Part shown: positions 16,171-25,688 of the stretch, one piece after another
Layout: the number at the start of each line of letters is the position of its first letter
How positions within the stretch are numbered: position 1 is the stretch's first letter
From: Nitrospirota bacterium
GTDB lineage: Bacteria > Nitrospirota > Thermodesulfovibrionia > UBA6902
Reading direction: 5' to 3'
NCBI GenBank assembly: GCA_016214845.1
Contig: JACRMS010000026.1
Span: 124,001-188,000 of the forward strand
DNA length: 64,000 nt
The notes under the pieces: generated by a model
What the model saw: only the letters and a program-made list of their open reading frames with translations
What the model was told of the DNA's origin: nothing
The model's database searches: none
Program-made: the position numbers and the translations under genes

Positions 16171-17556
16171 TTACTTTTTCGGCACATGGACTGCCATGTT
16201 ATGAACATCTTCCGCAGCTTCCATAACGCCTTCAGCAAGTGTCGGGTGTGCGTGAATGGTGTGTGCGATGTCTTTTACAGTAAGTCCGCTTTCCATGGCA
16301 ACGGCAACTTCATGTATCAGGTCTGAGGCGTGGGGGCCTATGATATGCGCGCCAAGAATTTTGTCCGTCCCGTCCTCCGCAATTATTTTAAAAAGTCCGG
16401 ATATCTCTCCCATCGCGTGGGCCTTTCCGAGCGCACGGAACTGGAACCTGCCGACTTTATATTTAATATTCTTTTCCTTGACCTGGTGTTCTCTCAGTCC
16501 GACCGACGCTATTTCGGGACTTGTAAAGATTGCCGCAGGAATAACATCGTATCTTATCTTCGCGCTGCCGCCGGTGGCGTTCTCCGCCGCAATAAGGCCC
16601 TGCTTTGATGCAAGGTGCGCAAGCATAATTCCGCCGACAACATCGCCTATGGCGTAAATCCCTTCAATGTTCGTCTGAAGTTTTTCATCAACGATAATCT
16701 CCCCTCTCTTGCCCGTATTGACGCCTATGTCTTCAAGTCCGAGATTCCTGCTGTTGACCGCCCTGCCGATAGAGACAAGGACTTTTTCAGCGTCAATTGT
16801 CTTGCCGTCTGAAAGCGTAGCAGTGATCCCGTCTTCTTTGACATCAACCTTCTGGACGCCTGTATTGGTTATCAGCTTTATCTTGTTTTTCTTAAGCTCT
16901 CTTTCGAGAAGAGCTGAGATTTCCTCGTCCTCGGTTGAAACAGCGCGAGGCATCATCTCGACCATTGTGACTTCTGAACCGAATTCTCTATAGATAAATG
17001 CGAATTCACAGCCGATCACCCCGGCGCCGACAACGAGAAGGCTTTTGGGAATGACGTCGAGGTTTATTGCGTGATCACTGGACAATATTTTTTGCCCGTC
17101 AAAAGGGAATACCGGTATCTGTGCGGGCCTCGATCCGGTAGCGATGATAATTTTGTCCGTATCAACTTCCGATGTGGAACCGTCCCTGAGGGTGACTTTT
17201 ATTTTCCCGGGGCTTGCGATGACCCCCCTGCCCTCAATAAGCTTGACGCCCCATGATTTGAAAAGTCCGCGGATGCCTTTGACCTGTGTGTCCACGACCT
17301 TTTTCTTCCTGTCCATTATCTTCTGGATATTTGGAGAAACGGTCCCGTTTAGCTCAAGCCCGAAATCCTCAGCGTTTTTGGTTTTGTGGAGGACTTCGGC
17401 TGAGGCAATTAATGTTTTAGTCGGGATGCATCCCCAGTTAAGGCATGTGCCGCCCACTTCACTTTCTTCTATAACTGTAACTTCAGCGCCGAGCTGCGCA
17501 GCCCTGAGCGCCGCAACATAACCTCCGGGGCCTGCCCCTATGATTGTAACTTTCAT
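16171..17556 (-). CDS. lpdA: Dihydrolipoyl dehydrogenase
   Basis: FAD-containing E3 enzyme that reoxidises dihydrolipoyl groups with NAD+. N-terminal FAD fingerprint GAGPGGYVAALRAAQLG, redox disulfide GGTCLNWGCIPTK, NAD site VVGAGVIGCEFAFIYREFG, and the C-terminal active-site HAHPTLAEG. 461 residues, normal. Its ATG overlaps the gcvH stop by one base (TAATG), so it probably serves the glycine cleavage complex; lipA, at 40378, would supply the lipoyl group. Confidence 0.95.
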   Translation of the reverse strand: MKVTIIGAGPGGYVAALRAAQLGAEVTVIEESEVGGTCLNWGCIPTKTLIASAEVLHKTKNAEDFGLELNGTVSPNIQKIMDRKKKVVDTQVKGIRGLFKSWGVKLIEGRGVIASPGKIKVTLRDGSTSEVDTDKIIIATGSRPAQIPVFPFDGQKILSSDHAINLDVIPKSLLVVGAGVIGCEFAFIYREFGSEVTMVEMMPRAVSTEDEEISALLERELKKNKIKLITNTGVQKVDVKEDGITATLSDGKTIDAEKVLVSIGRAVNSRNLGLEDIGVNTGKRGEIIVDEKLQTNIEGIYAIGDVVGGIMLAHLASKQGLIAAENATGGSAKIRYDVIPAAIFTSPEIASVGLREHQVKEKNIKYKVGRFQFRALGKAHAMGEISGLFKIIAEDGTDKILGAHIIGPHASDLIHEVAVAMESGLTVKDIAHTIHAHPTLAEGVMEAAEDVHNMAVHVPKK

Positions 17557-17948
17557 TATTTCAGTTTTACCTCTTCTTCAAGATATTTTTCATATTCGCC
17601 AGCGTCCATTAATTCATCCAGCTCTGAGTCGTCCTCCATTTCAAGGACGGCTATCCAGCCCTTATGGTAAGGGTCTTCATTGATTATCTCCGGAGAATCC
17701 GTCAGGTCCTCGTTAAATTCAATGACAGTTCCGCTGACAGGGCTGATTACCGATGAAGTTGCCTTGGTGGATTCAATCTGTGTCAGCTCAGTGCCTGCTT
17801 CGACCGTGGAATCAATTTCGGGCGAATCAATATAAACAATGTCCCCGAGTGACTCCTGGGCGTAGAAAGTAATACCAACAGTCGCTTTCTTTCCTGATAC
17901 TTTTACCCATGTATGCTCTTTGTGATATTTAAGACCGTCAGGATACAT
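17556..17948 (-). CDS. gcvH: Glycine cleavage system H protein
   Basis: Lipoyl carrier that shuttles the aminomethyl group between P, T and L proteins. Lipoylated K62 lies in IESTKATSSVISPVSG; the flanking YTxEHxW-type start appears as YHKEHTWVKV. 130 residues. GcvP and GcvT are not in the window. AAGGAGGGAA lies just before ATG 17948. Confidence 0.93.
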   Translation of the reverse strand: MYPDGLKYHKEHTWVKVSGKKATVGITFYAQESLGDIVYIDSPEIDSTVEAGTELTQIESTKATSSVISPVSGTVIEFNEDLTDSPEIINEDPYHKGWIAVLEMEDDSELDELMDAGEYEKYLEEEVKLK

Positions 17949-17992
17949 CTTTTCCCTCCTTGAAATATAATATGGTTTCTAAGGTGTGTGAA

Positions 17993-18022
17993 ATTCTAAA
18001 CAATAGAAAAAATCTTTGTCAA
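17993..18022 (-). promoter_or_regulatory. Predicted sigma70 promoter of gcvH-lpdA
   Basis: TTGACA (18022-18017), 18-bp spacer, TAGAAT (17998-17993) on the minus strand, about 35 bases upstream of the ribosome site of gcvH. No glycine-riboswitch-like structure was recognised in the short leader. Confidence 0.55.
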
Positions 18023-18113
18023 GAAAATTTACCCGGTCCAGAAAAAAACTTTTCAGGCCCCAATCTCAAAAACAGAAGTATCTGGAGTTTTCACCCGGCT
18101 TTTGACGGGTTTA

Positions 18114-18650
18114 CTATTGATTAAGTAATTTATCAATCAGTCCCTTTGCGTCCCTGTCTTCCCATTCTACCATACCCATAAACTTGCGGCTGATCTTGCC
18201 CTCGCGGTCAATAAGAAACGTTGTAGGCAGGCTCATGACATTATAAGGCACGGCGGCAAAGCCTTCAGTGTCTGATAATACTATATATGGGGCAGGATTA
18301 TATTCCATGAATTTTTTGAGAGGCTTCTCCGACCTGTCGGTTGAAACAGCGATGATCACCAGATCTTTCCCCTTGTATGTCTCATAGAGGGATTTGAGGT
18401 GGGGCCTTTCCTGCCTGCAGTAAGGACACCATGTGGCCCAGAAATTCAGGACTACAAGCTTCCCTTTAAATGAAGAAAGGGTCACGCTTTTACCGGACAT
18501 ATCCTTTAAAGTAAAGTCCGGGGCCTTTTCGCCTATGATTTTTTCAAGCTCAAACGGCAGGAAGTTCTGAGCGTAAATATAAGGCGTAATAACAAAGGGG
18601 AGAGAGAGCACGGCGGCTGCCATCAGAGCAATTAATTTTCGTTTGATCAT
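18114..18650 (-). CDS. TlpA/ResA-family thiol-disulfide oxidoreductase
   Basis: Exported thioredoxin-like protein: N-terminal signal peptide (MIKRKLIALMAAAVLSLPFV), then KAPDFTLKDMSGKSVTLSSFKG-type AhpC/TSA core with redox pair WCPYC (C75, C78) and the cis-Pro loop SLPTTFLIDREG. Reduces disulfides on the outer side of the inner membrane, commonly for cytochrome c maturation; the partner is not visible here. 178 residues. Confidence 0.88.
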   Translation of the reverse strand: MIKRKLIALMAAAVLSLPFVITPYIYAQNFLPFELEKIIGEKAPDFTLKDMSGKSVTLSSFKGKLVVLNFWATWCPYCRQERPHLKSLYETYKGKDLVIIAVSTDRSEKPLKKFMEYNPAPYIVLSDTEGFAAVPYNVMSLPTTFLIDREGKISRKFMGMVEWEDRDAKGLIDKLLNQ

Positions 18651-18775
18651 GTTGCTTCCTTTTTCTGTTTTCCTGGATTTAAATCACCTTGTTGATATTA
18701 GCTAATAATGCAGAAGTATATCAAGGTTTTGATTAAGACTGATGTGATTTAATAAAGCAGAAAATTAAAAATCGT

Positions 18776-19765
18776 CTACTTATCTGAAGAAGTGATTTTT
18801 GCAGAGAATGGAACAAGCACTTCACCGCCCTTACCGTCGCTTATCAATACTTTTACATCATGAGGTTCCCTGTCGCCCTGCGGTACTTTCCAGGTGATAA
18901 GTCCGCTTGACGTGTTAATAGTCATTCCATCAGGTCCCTCTTTAAGCTCGTAAGTCAGCGTGTCACCGTCAGGGTCGGTTGCTTTTACCTGATACGTAAA
19001 AATATTGCCGTTAACTGATGGCTTGCCTTCCGTATAAACAGGAATGATATTGTAAACAGTATTTTTCAATCTGACGGGACTGCCTGTATCTTCACCATCA
19101 AAGGGTGTGACCTCAACCATGATCCTGTCGCCGCCCTTAAGCTCAGTATAGAGAGATTTGTCTTCTCCTATAAAGTTATCGTTTAGATACCACTTATATT
19201 TATACGAAATCCTGTCTTTGTCAAAGTCCTCCGCATTTACATCAACTGTTAATGTGGAAGAAGCCATCGGAGTTTGCGGCAAAAGCTTTGAGTTAATTAT
19301 CACGGGTGGGGTGTTCCTGATTACTATCCCGTTTGAACGGAATTCCTTGTCGCCTTTAACCACCCTGGCGTAAACGTTATCTCCCTTTCTGATCCCGGCA
19401 GAAGTAAAACGCGCACCTTTTGAAGCTTCATCCCTTACGTCATTAACAAACCATTGAATCTCTCCCTTATTCAGAATGCCGCTGTCTGCCTTTAAGGTTA
19501 TGACAGTTTGCGCTGTGGCGTTCTCAGGGCTGATAACCACAGAAGATACTTGAGACGGTTGAACGGTTTCCGGCACCGCAATTTGAGGCTCCTCAGATTT
19601 CCTGCTGCAACCGGACAATAAAAGCAAGAAAACACAGAAGACACAGAGGGTATAAATAGAAGATATGAAGTTAAGAAGTTGGGAAGATGCCTCAGTAAGA
19701 TTTTTCTGTTTTTTCTCATCTTCAAAACTTCTCAACTTCTCTTCACTTCTGACTTCTGCGTTCAT
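18776..19765 (-). CDS. Ig/cadherin-like repeat lipoprotein at end of the pilus operon
   Basis: 329 residues. A hydrophobic stretch (CVFCVFLLLLSGC) ends in a lipobox with C53, preceded by an unusually long charged leader of about 30 residues. The rest consists of Ig-like or cadherin-like beta modules (DKDRISYKYKWYLND; YQVKATDPDGDTLTYELKEG, ending LISDGKGGEV). Its start overlaps the pilY1 stop by ATGA. Both the charged leader and part of the hydrophobic segment are read from CAGAAGT- and CACAGAG-type repeats (19628-19762). The true start might lie internally. It probably works with PilY1 at the surface or outer membrane. Confidence 0.7.
   Translation of the reverse strand: MNAEVRSEEKLRSFEDEKKQKNLTEASSQLLNFISSIYTLCVFCVFLLLLSGCSRKSEEPQIAVPETVQPSQVSSVVISPENATAQTVITLKADSGILNKGEIQWFVNDVRDEASKGARFTSAGIRKGDNVYARVVKGDKEFRSNGIVIRNTPPVIINSKLLPQTPMASSTLTVDVNAEDFDKDRISYKYKWYLNDNFIGEDKSLYTELKGGDRIMVEVTPFDGEDTGSPVRLKNTVYNIIPVYTEGKPSVNGNIFTYQVKATDPDGDTLTYELKEGPDGMTINTSSGLITWKVPQGDREPHDVKVLISDGKGGEVLVPFSAKITSSDK
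19628..19762. repeat. Degenerate repeat tract forming the lipoprotein N-terminus
   Basis: CAGAAGT-like heptamers next to the start codon and a CACAGAAGACACAGAGG tract (19632-19649) over the signal-peptide codons. The middle is more degenerate. Confidence 0.6.
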
Positions 19766-22700
19766 TTTATCTCTTCACTCTTCCAGCCGACCAGGCCGCT
19801 TTTTAAAGAAACAGGGGTGATGCTCTCAAGCTGCTGGATAACGCCGGTCGACTGCTGCGCGAACCCTTTTATTGAGCTCGAACCTGAACTGTCAATACTG
19901 CCGTTGCATTCACCGCCGGAGCCGGGGTTTTGCGAGCCGGGCTGCGATATTATTTGCGCGCTGAGAGATGAAGGCATGCCCACTCCAAGCTTCATGACCC
20001 TGTCAATGACAGCCGGGGGCGCTGGATTCGGATTCGGATGAAGGTCATTCTGTGTGCTGAATACGAAGTCCTTGTAAGCGGTGCCGGTTTTGTAATAGAC
20101 CGCATATACATTACTGTCTCCTTCATATGAACAGGCGCTGATCCCGGGAATATAACTGGCCCATATTACAAGCCCTCCCAGCACAAGCGGTTTTGCATTC
20201 ACTCTTTCTCCATTATGCTTAAGCGCCGTTCCGTTGAAATCCACAGTTTCGCTGAGGTTTTTAAAGTACATGGCCCAGCCGTCACACGTGCTGGATGCGG
20301 TAAGGAGATCAGACCAGGTGTTCACTGCGCCGCAGTTTCCGCTGACGCCCGAAACGCTGTCGTCTGTCATTACGGTTGCGGCTGAAACATCCAGCAGATT
20401 TGAAAATGAAAGACTGCATGTCCCGTCCCAGCAGCCGTCCTTGATCCCGTAGAAAGCCCCTGTGTCTGTCTGGTTCTTGTCATCCGATCCAAGGTACTGT
20501 CCTGTGCCGAAGTACACGTAGAGATTGGCCTTGTCATCCATGGCGGCAGACGGGGCCGCAGTAATTCTCTTGACAACATCTTTAGTCCCTGCAATAGTAC
20601 TGATGTCTGCAAATGTGGACATAGACCAGAGGGCCGGGCTTCCCTCTGTGCCCTTGTTTGTGGTTATCCTTTTTAAACGTGTATTCCAGTTGTTTCCCTG
20701 CTTGTTGTTTTCTCCGATATACATTACATCCACATCATTGTCCATATCGACATCAACGGAAATCGGGTCGGCCATGAACGTGGTTGCATTGCCGGTTGAT
20801 ATCTTCCAGTAGTTTGTGTTTTCGGTCCACGCGCTTATGACCCCGTGAGCGCCTCCTGACATCTTCAGCACAAATACATTGCCGTTCTGAAAGGCCGTCA
20901 GGTTTGAATTTACATCATAACCATTAACATTATTTCCGTCATATGATGGCACTGATGAGCTCGCTCCCGACCCGAAGATTGCAAACCACTCGCCTCCAAC
21001 CTTTGCCACGGCCGGATAGGACATACTCAATCCAAGAACAGGACTTGTAAAGGTCCACAGAAGTCTCGGATTGAGAGGGTCCGTTATGTCAAGGGCGAAA
21101 TATTCAGGATACCTGTCGATGTTGTTTCCGTCCTTGATGTGTTTTCCTCCGTAACGGAAGCCGCCGATCAGTATGGTCCCCCATCCATCGGGATGGGTAT
21201 CGTCGGCATTAAACATCTTCACATCCGTCACCTTCGGTTTTAAATCCACGTAATACACATGGGTATATGTCGGCAGGGTGTCCCATTTCAGATGAGGCAA
21301 TAATCCGCGTGGTATGAAAGACCAGAGTTCGTCACCGAGGACGTATGTCCCGACTGTGCAGTTTCCGTTGTTATCAACAGCCCCGGTGCAGAACTTGTGC
21401 TGACCGGAGTTGTAAAAACCTCCGTTAAACGCATGGAGCATCCCGTCATTCGACCCGACAAAGACCACATTTCTTCTCTTCAGGTAAGTAGTCCGGAAGT
21501 TTGTATAAGTGCTGTCACCGTAGAGAAGATCATAGTTTTCCATCGGACGTCCGACAACTGTTGGAGTGGAATAGATGACGTCGCCAAGCTTCCAGACATT
21601 GACCACATTATTTATGGTAATGCTTCTCTTTCTGTATCCGCTGGCATGACCGGCATCAATTATTCCGGTAAGATCATCGCCTCGAATCCAGTTAATAATA
21701 TTGGCCGACTCGGTATCATCTGCCGCGCGGACATAAGGTTTTAACGTAGTCTTGTTTGTATCATTAAAAGTAATCGTATTAAAGCCGTCTGTCGTAGTAA
21801 AGATAGTCCTGTTTGCGGCAGGGGTCTGCCACAGTCTGTCGCCACCTTTCCATATCGCCTTCAAGTCTTCAAGCGCAACTATTGCGGCAGGATTATCCGG
21901 AGAGTCTTTTTCCCCGTCACCGTCTGCGTCGGTGTATCTCTTGATCGTAGTGCCGACTTCAGCGCTGTATTCCATCTCCACAATGTAGTCTGAGGTCATA
22001 TCAAGTGTTGCATTAGCATTAAAGTCTTCTCTCAGGTTTCCATATTTGTCCACAAAGAGCGCCTGAAGATAACCAAGCCATTTCCTGGAATCGGTTTTTT
22101 CTAATTTCTCAGGATAGAAATACGCCTGATAAACCGCTCCTTCTCCTTCACCCGTGGTGGCAAGCACGCTGACAGCGGTCCCTGACGATGCGCGGCGAAG
22201 GATATCCGTGAGCGCGTCCAGAAGGGACGACTCAAGCAGGGCGCCTTCCTGCGCTTCAAAATACGTGTCCGGAACACCGTTGCCGTCTTCGTCCCACTCA
22301 TTTTGCAGGTCGGGCTTATTGTTTGCGTTATAATCTCTGAATCCGCCGTATTTTGCCGTCTTCTTTAAAAGGTCGCGTCCCACCGGCGAATCATCAAATG
22401 CAAATACTGCGTATGTGGTAATATTCTGAGTGCCCGCCCAGTCGGTAGGCCTGAGGTCAGTAATATGCGCCCAGTACGCAACTCCTTCGAGATAGTAGGT
22501 CCCCATTGAAGTATTGGCGTCCACGGCCTTCTGGCTGGCAGTGCCTTCATTAGCTGCGATCAAGTCCATATATGCTCCCACATCAAAGCCCATAGGGTCT
22601 GCTACTTTTGCTACGCCCGCCGTTGAGTTCCAGTTGCCACCGGGGAGGTTTCTGTCCATGGTTGATTCACCATCAGTCAGTATAAGCACAAAATTCTTCT

Positions 22701-23643
22701 GACAGTCATACTGCTGAGGGTCCACGCCTGCGGCGGAATAATTGGCGTTACGATATGCGCCGGTGGTGGCCCTGAAAAAACGGGTCGCCTCATAGAGCGT
22801 CTCTCCCAGAGGCGTCCATGTTAAAGGGTCGGTATTTTCTATACTCGTTATAAGATTTACGTTTGTCCCCGGGCCGCTGATGTTGTCCTGAACATAGCCG
22901 CCGTCATAATTGCCGCCGCCGCCGGACTCAAATTTGCTGCCGCTATTGTTGTAATACATTAATCCGAATCTTATCCTGTCCCGTGTCTTCTGCACAACGC
23001 CCAGAGGTTCTTCAGTATCGCTGAATTTCACCTTGATGTTATAAGTACCCGCTGTAAAATTTGAACAGGTCCCGTCTGTTTTGGTTGATACGGCTATGTT
23101 GCCATTGCTGTTTCTAAAACATCTCGTATTTGTAAAGGGGGCGTAGGTGCTGGCGACTGCGTACTTTTTGTAATAATCCCTGTCCGGGATATTGACCAGC
23201 AGATAGTTTGGGGAACCAGAAATTCTCGGAATTGCCTTTCCTCCTATAAGCACCTTTCGTACAACATCCATCCTCCTCATAGTCAGCCAGTTCATGAAAT
23301 TGCCATTCCATGTGCCCGCCGCGTCCTGGTAGAAATGCCCGCCTGCTAATGCTGAATAGCTGTATTTTTTTGTGGAATCAAAGTAGCCGTAATAAGTGGT
23401 GGCAGGATTAAAACTTGCGTCAGGTGAAATTGTTGCGCTATGATCACCGGGTGTCTTGTAAGCAAACTCATTCATCGAGCCTGACTCGTCAAGCATGATC
23501 ATCACGTTAGGCGGCGTCTGCTGGGACACAAAAGGAGGATATGCGGTATAATCATTAATGTCCTGAGAGCGTGAGAACTCCGCTTTAACCATCAATGCTA
23601 TAAACATTATTGACGTTAAAATTACTTTTGATTTTCTATTCAT
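19762..23643 (-). CDS. pilY1: PilY1-type pilus adhesin/assembly factor
   Basis: 1293 residues with a signal peptide (to about residue 25). Near the N-terminus NVMIMLDESGSM holds a von Willebrand-type metal site (D52, S54, S56), continued by FVLILTDGES. The C-terminal half is the PilY1 beta-propeller: RRNVVFVGSNDGMLHAFNGG, then YVDLKPKVTDV, GGFRYGGKHI and IFGSGAS. Calcium-loop-like DxDxDxD stretches (RYTDADGDGEKDSPDNPA; NEWDEDGNGVPD) are present. PilY1 proteins sit at the tip of type IV pili, prime assembly and sense surfaces. The gene lies downstream of four minor-pilin genes on the same strand. Confidence 0.92.
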   Translation of the reverse strand: MNRKSKVILTSIMFIALMVKAEFSRSQDINDYTAYPPFVSQQTPPNVMIMLDESGSMNEFAYKTPGDHSATISPDASFNPATTYYGYFDSTKKYSYSALAGGHFYQDAAGTWNGNFMNWLTMRRMDVVRKVLIGGKAIPRISGSPNYLLVNIPDRDYYKKYAVASTYAPFTNTRCFRNSNGNIAVSTKTDGTCSNFTAGTYNIKVKFSDTEEPLGVVQKTRDRIRFGLMYYNNSGSKFESGGGGNYDGGYVQDNISGPGTNVNLITSIENTDPLTWTPLGETLYEATRFFRATTGAYRNANYSAAGVDPQQYDCQKNFVLILTDGESTMDRNLPGGNWNSTAGVAKVADPMGFDVGAYMDLIAANEGTASQKAVDANTSMGTYYLEGVAYWAHITDLRPTDWAGTQNITTYAVFAFDDSPVGRDLLKKTAKYGGFRDYNANNKPDLQNEWDEDGNGVPDTYFEAQEGALLESSLLDALTDILRRASSGTAVSVLATTGEGEGAVYQAYFYPEKLEKTDSRKWLGYLQALFVDKYGNLREDFNANATLDMTSDYIVEMEYSAEVGTTIKRYTDADGDGEKDSPDNPAAIVALEDLKAIWKGGDRLWQTPAANRTIFTTTDGFNTITFNDTNKTTLKPYVRAADDTESANIINWIRGDDLTGIIDAGHASGYRKRSITINNVVNVWKLGDVIYSTPTVVGRPMENYDLLYGDSTYTNFRTTYLKRRNVVFVGSNDGMLHAFNGGFYNSGQHKFCTGAVDNNGNCTVGTYVLGDELWSFIPRGLLPHLKWDTLPTYTHVYYVDLKPKVTDVKMFNADDTHPDGWGTILIGGFRYGGKHIKDGNNIDRYPEYFALDITDPLNPRLLWTFTSPVLGLSMSYPAVAKVGGEWFAIFGSGASSSVPSYDGNNVNGYDVNSNLTAFQNGNVFVLKMSGGAHGVISAWTENTNYWKISTGNATTFMADPISVDVDMDNDVDVMYIGENNKQGNNWNTRLKRITTNKGTEGSPALWSMSTFADISTIAGTKDVVKRITAAPSAAMDDKANLYVYFGTGQYLGSDDKNQTDTGAFYGIKDGCWDGTCSLSFSNLLDVSAATVMTDDSVSGVSGNCGAVNTWSDLLTASSTCDGWAMYFKNLSETVDFNGTALKHNGERVNAKPLVLGGLVIWASYIPGISACSYEGDSNVYAVYYKTGTAYKDFVFSTQNDLHPNPNPAPPAVIDRVMKLGVGMPSSLSAQIISQPGSQNPGSGGECNGSIDSSGSSSIKGFAQQSTGVIQQLESITPVSLKSGLVGWKSEEIK

Positions 23644-23654
23644 AAAGTTGCCTC

Positions 23655-24011
23655 CTAATTCCTCAATCTGACTTCTTCAATAACCAGCGTCTTAACAACG
23701 CTTCTTTCAACCAGCGCGTTGACCTTTGCCGATTCAGTGGCCCTAAAAACTCTGATATCCTGAATAATTTCTCCGTCTTCATATTTTATGACCGTCTCCG
23801 GTGTCAGACTGTATTCCCTGCCTTCGATTACTGCTGACACTTTTGTTATTTTCGTCATGGTCCCTTTGATCCATACAGTCCTTTCATCTGTAGCATTTTG
23901 TATATCCTGAGAATTATTTTTTTGGACCGGCCTTATTTGCTTGCCCCATGCATTTAAAGTGGATATCAATAATAATACCGTCAAAATCAAAACTGATAAT
24001 TTCATATTCAT
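23655..24011 (-). CDS. Small exported protein of the minor-pilin operon
   Basis: 118 residues with a clear signal peptide (MKLSVLILTVLLLISTLNAWG). The mature part is a small beta-rich domain (VWIKGTMTKITKVSAVIEGR, then YSLTPETVIKYEDG). Placement directly before pilY1 and size recall PilY2 of Pseudomonas, a small periplasmic protein in the same position, but I see no decisive sequence match. Confidence 0.55.
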   Translation of the reverse strand: MNMKLSVLILTVLLLISTLNAWGKQIRPVQKNNSQDIQNATDERTVWIKGTMTKITKVSAVIEGREYSLTPETVIKYEDGEIIQDIRVFRATESAKVNALVERSVVKTLVIEEVRLRN

Positions 24012-24031
24012 AATAACTCCTTATGTATGCG

Positions 24032-24592
24032 TTATCTGCTAACGTATCTGTATATGGCCCCGACAGTTGTATTTGAAGCACATTCTGTGCTGTTTGAATT
24101 TATCCTGTAAAATGCATAAATCCCGCTGCTGCCGCTTTTGCCCACGCCCTCGTATCCGGCAGCATATTCTATTGCGGTGCCGTTTATCCATTTTGAGTAC
24201 ATTTTGTCTATATCAATATTTAGATTTCCGCCATCGACCTGCAAGGTTGCATCAGGATTTGTATCCGGCTCATCAGTGGCAAAAGACGTGTTCAATAATT
24301 CAAACGGCAGATTCGGGTCCATGATTACGCCTGAAAAACACTTGGTGTCCCCGTCCGGCCCTAACGCCCTTTGGATGATCCCCGTGCTTATACCTATGCC
24401 TCCGGCAGACTTGGAAATATTTCTCTCCCTGCATTTGATATTCCCCGACATCATGTTCTCAATTGTGCTTGTACCTATCGCCGTCATACCAACGACTGTA
24501 AGCACAAGCAGGAGAAGGAGCACCGTGATGAGGATGTAGCCGTTGTCATCCCTATCAGAACAACTTATAATGATCTTTTTTCTCTTCAGCAT
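24032..24592 (-). CDS. pilX: PilX-type minor pilin
   Basis: 186 residues. The N-terminal helix GYILITVLLLLLVLTVVGM followed by GTSTIENMMSGN matches the PilX family, including the E that follows the helix. The leader before the helix (to N17-G18) is short and basic. It would enter the priming minor-pilin complex at the pilus tip. Ordered fimT, pilV, pilW, pilX, small protein, pilY1. Confidence 0.8.
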   Translation of the reverse strand: MLKRKKIIISCSDRDDNGYILITVLLLLLVLTVVGMTAIGTSTIENMMSGNIKCRERNISKSAGGIGISTGIIQRALGPDGDTKCFSGVIMDPNLPFELLNTSFATDEPDTNPDATLQVDGGNLNIDIDKMYSKWINGTAIEYAAGYEGVGKSGSSGIYAFYRINSNSTECASNTTVGAIYRYVSR

Positions 24593-24605
24593 ATCTCTCT
24601 CTCCC

Positions 24606-25688
24606 TCACTTATTCTTCATAGTTACTATGGTCTGCCACCATCTGCGCCTGAGATTATCGGTACCCTGCGGGTGGTTTCGGTTTTCAATCGCTGCCGGAC
24701 GGATACCCTGGTCCTGGTAGTTCATGTCCGCTCTGTCGGACTTTGCAAGAATATTTACCCTGACAGCCCTTATGGTGGAAGGGGTTCCTATTACTCCGGC
24801 ATTTACTCCATCATATAAATAATCATTCGTGTCGAAATCAAGGTCACCGTCCTGATCATCCATCAGCCCGTCGCTACCGGCGGCCAAAGTAATATTGTCG
24901 ATTGCATCAACAGTGTATGCAAACTGAAGGTCTTCTATATTTTCAGCTATAACTTCATCGTCAGATGTGGCTATTCCTGTGCAGGTAGTCGGATCGCCGC
25001 CCCCGCGTATTCTTCGCAGAAGAGGCTTATTGATGTTAGTATTGTCAATGCAATATGTAGCGTCTTCAACAAGATACACAGGCCTGCCTGTATCACATAA
25101 ACCGTCGCCGTCTGTGTCGACTAACGGGACCGATGTCTGGGTAATTGTGATAGGAGAAGAAAGACAGATACCATTTGCATCGAGGGCACAGTTCTGGACC
25201 TGAACAAAATTCATTCCGTCAATGCTCAGATATCTTTTATTGCTAACATTGGGGCCGTCCTGACCGGTATAAATTATGCTGATTTGCGTAGTCGTAAAGA
25301 ATGACATACGGGATGGCGCCGGACAAGAGGTGGCGGGACCCGTTCCAACAGGCCAGGCTGTTCCAATCATTCTGAAACCGCCCACAATAGTGATCGCGTC
25401 GGAGGCATTATTACCGCCATCAACAGGGGTGATGACAGCAGTGAATCCGTTTATCGTGTTTTCATTCATATCATCCGGCGTTCCGAACCCCGCGCTCCTG
25501 ATATCATTTATTAGCATGTCGTGAGCTATTTTTGATTGAGTATTTACCTCGGACACGTTTTCCTGCACGACAAACGAGCGGTTCTGCGCAATGTATGTCG
25601 CTGAAGCCGCAGCCATCAGTATGAGACTGATTGTAATGGCTATGATCAGTTCCGTAAGCGTGTAACCTTTATCATTAAGGTATGGCAT
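24606..25688 (-). CDS. pilW: PilW-type minor pilin
   Basis: About 360 residues. Prepilin cleavage site KGYTLTELIIAITISLILM (cleavage after G, E at position 5), then a large beta domain with Asp-rich loops (DTDGDGLCD; DDQDGDLDFDTNDY). GGAGAG lies five bases before ATG 25688 (MPYLNDKGYTL), which I prefer to the upstream ATG 25712. The start overlaps the pilV stop by 14 bases. Confidence 0.85.
   Translation of the reverse strand: MPYLNDKGYTLTELIIAITISLILMAAASATYIAQNRSFVVQENVSEVNTQSKIAHDMLINDIRSAGFGTPDDMNENTINGFTAVITPVDGGNNASDAITIVGGFRMIGTAWPVGTGPATSCPAPSRMSFFTTTQISIIYTGQDGPNVSNKRYLSIDGMNFVQVQNCALDANGICLSSPITITQTSVPLVDTDGDGLCDTGRPVYLVEDATYCIDNTNINKPLLRRIRGGGDPTTCTGIATSDDEVIAENIEDLQFAYTVDAIDNITLAAGSDGLMDDQDGDLDFDTNDYLYDGVNAGVIGTPSTIRAVRVNILAKSDRADMNYQDQGIRPAAIENRNHPQGTDNLRRRWWQTIVTMKNK

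Noticed and set aside
17949-18113. Glycine riboswitch before gcvH
   Set aside because: The leader is only about 40 bases from the predicted promoter to the ribosome site and no tandem aptamer-like pairing is visible.
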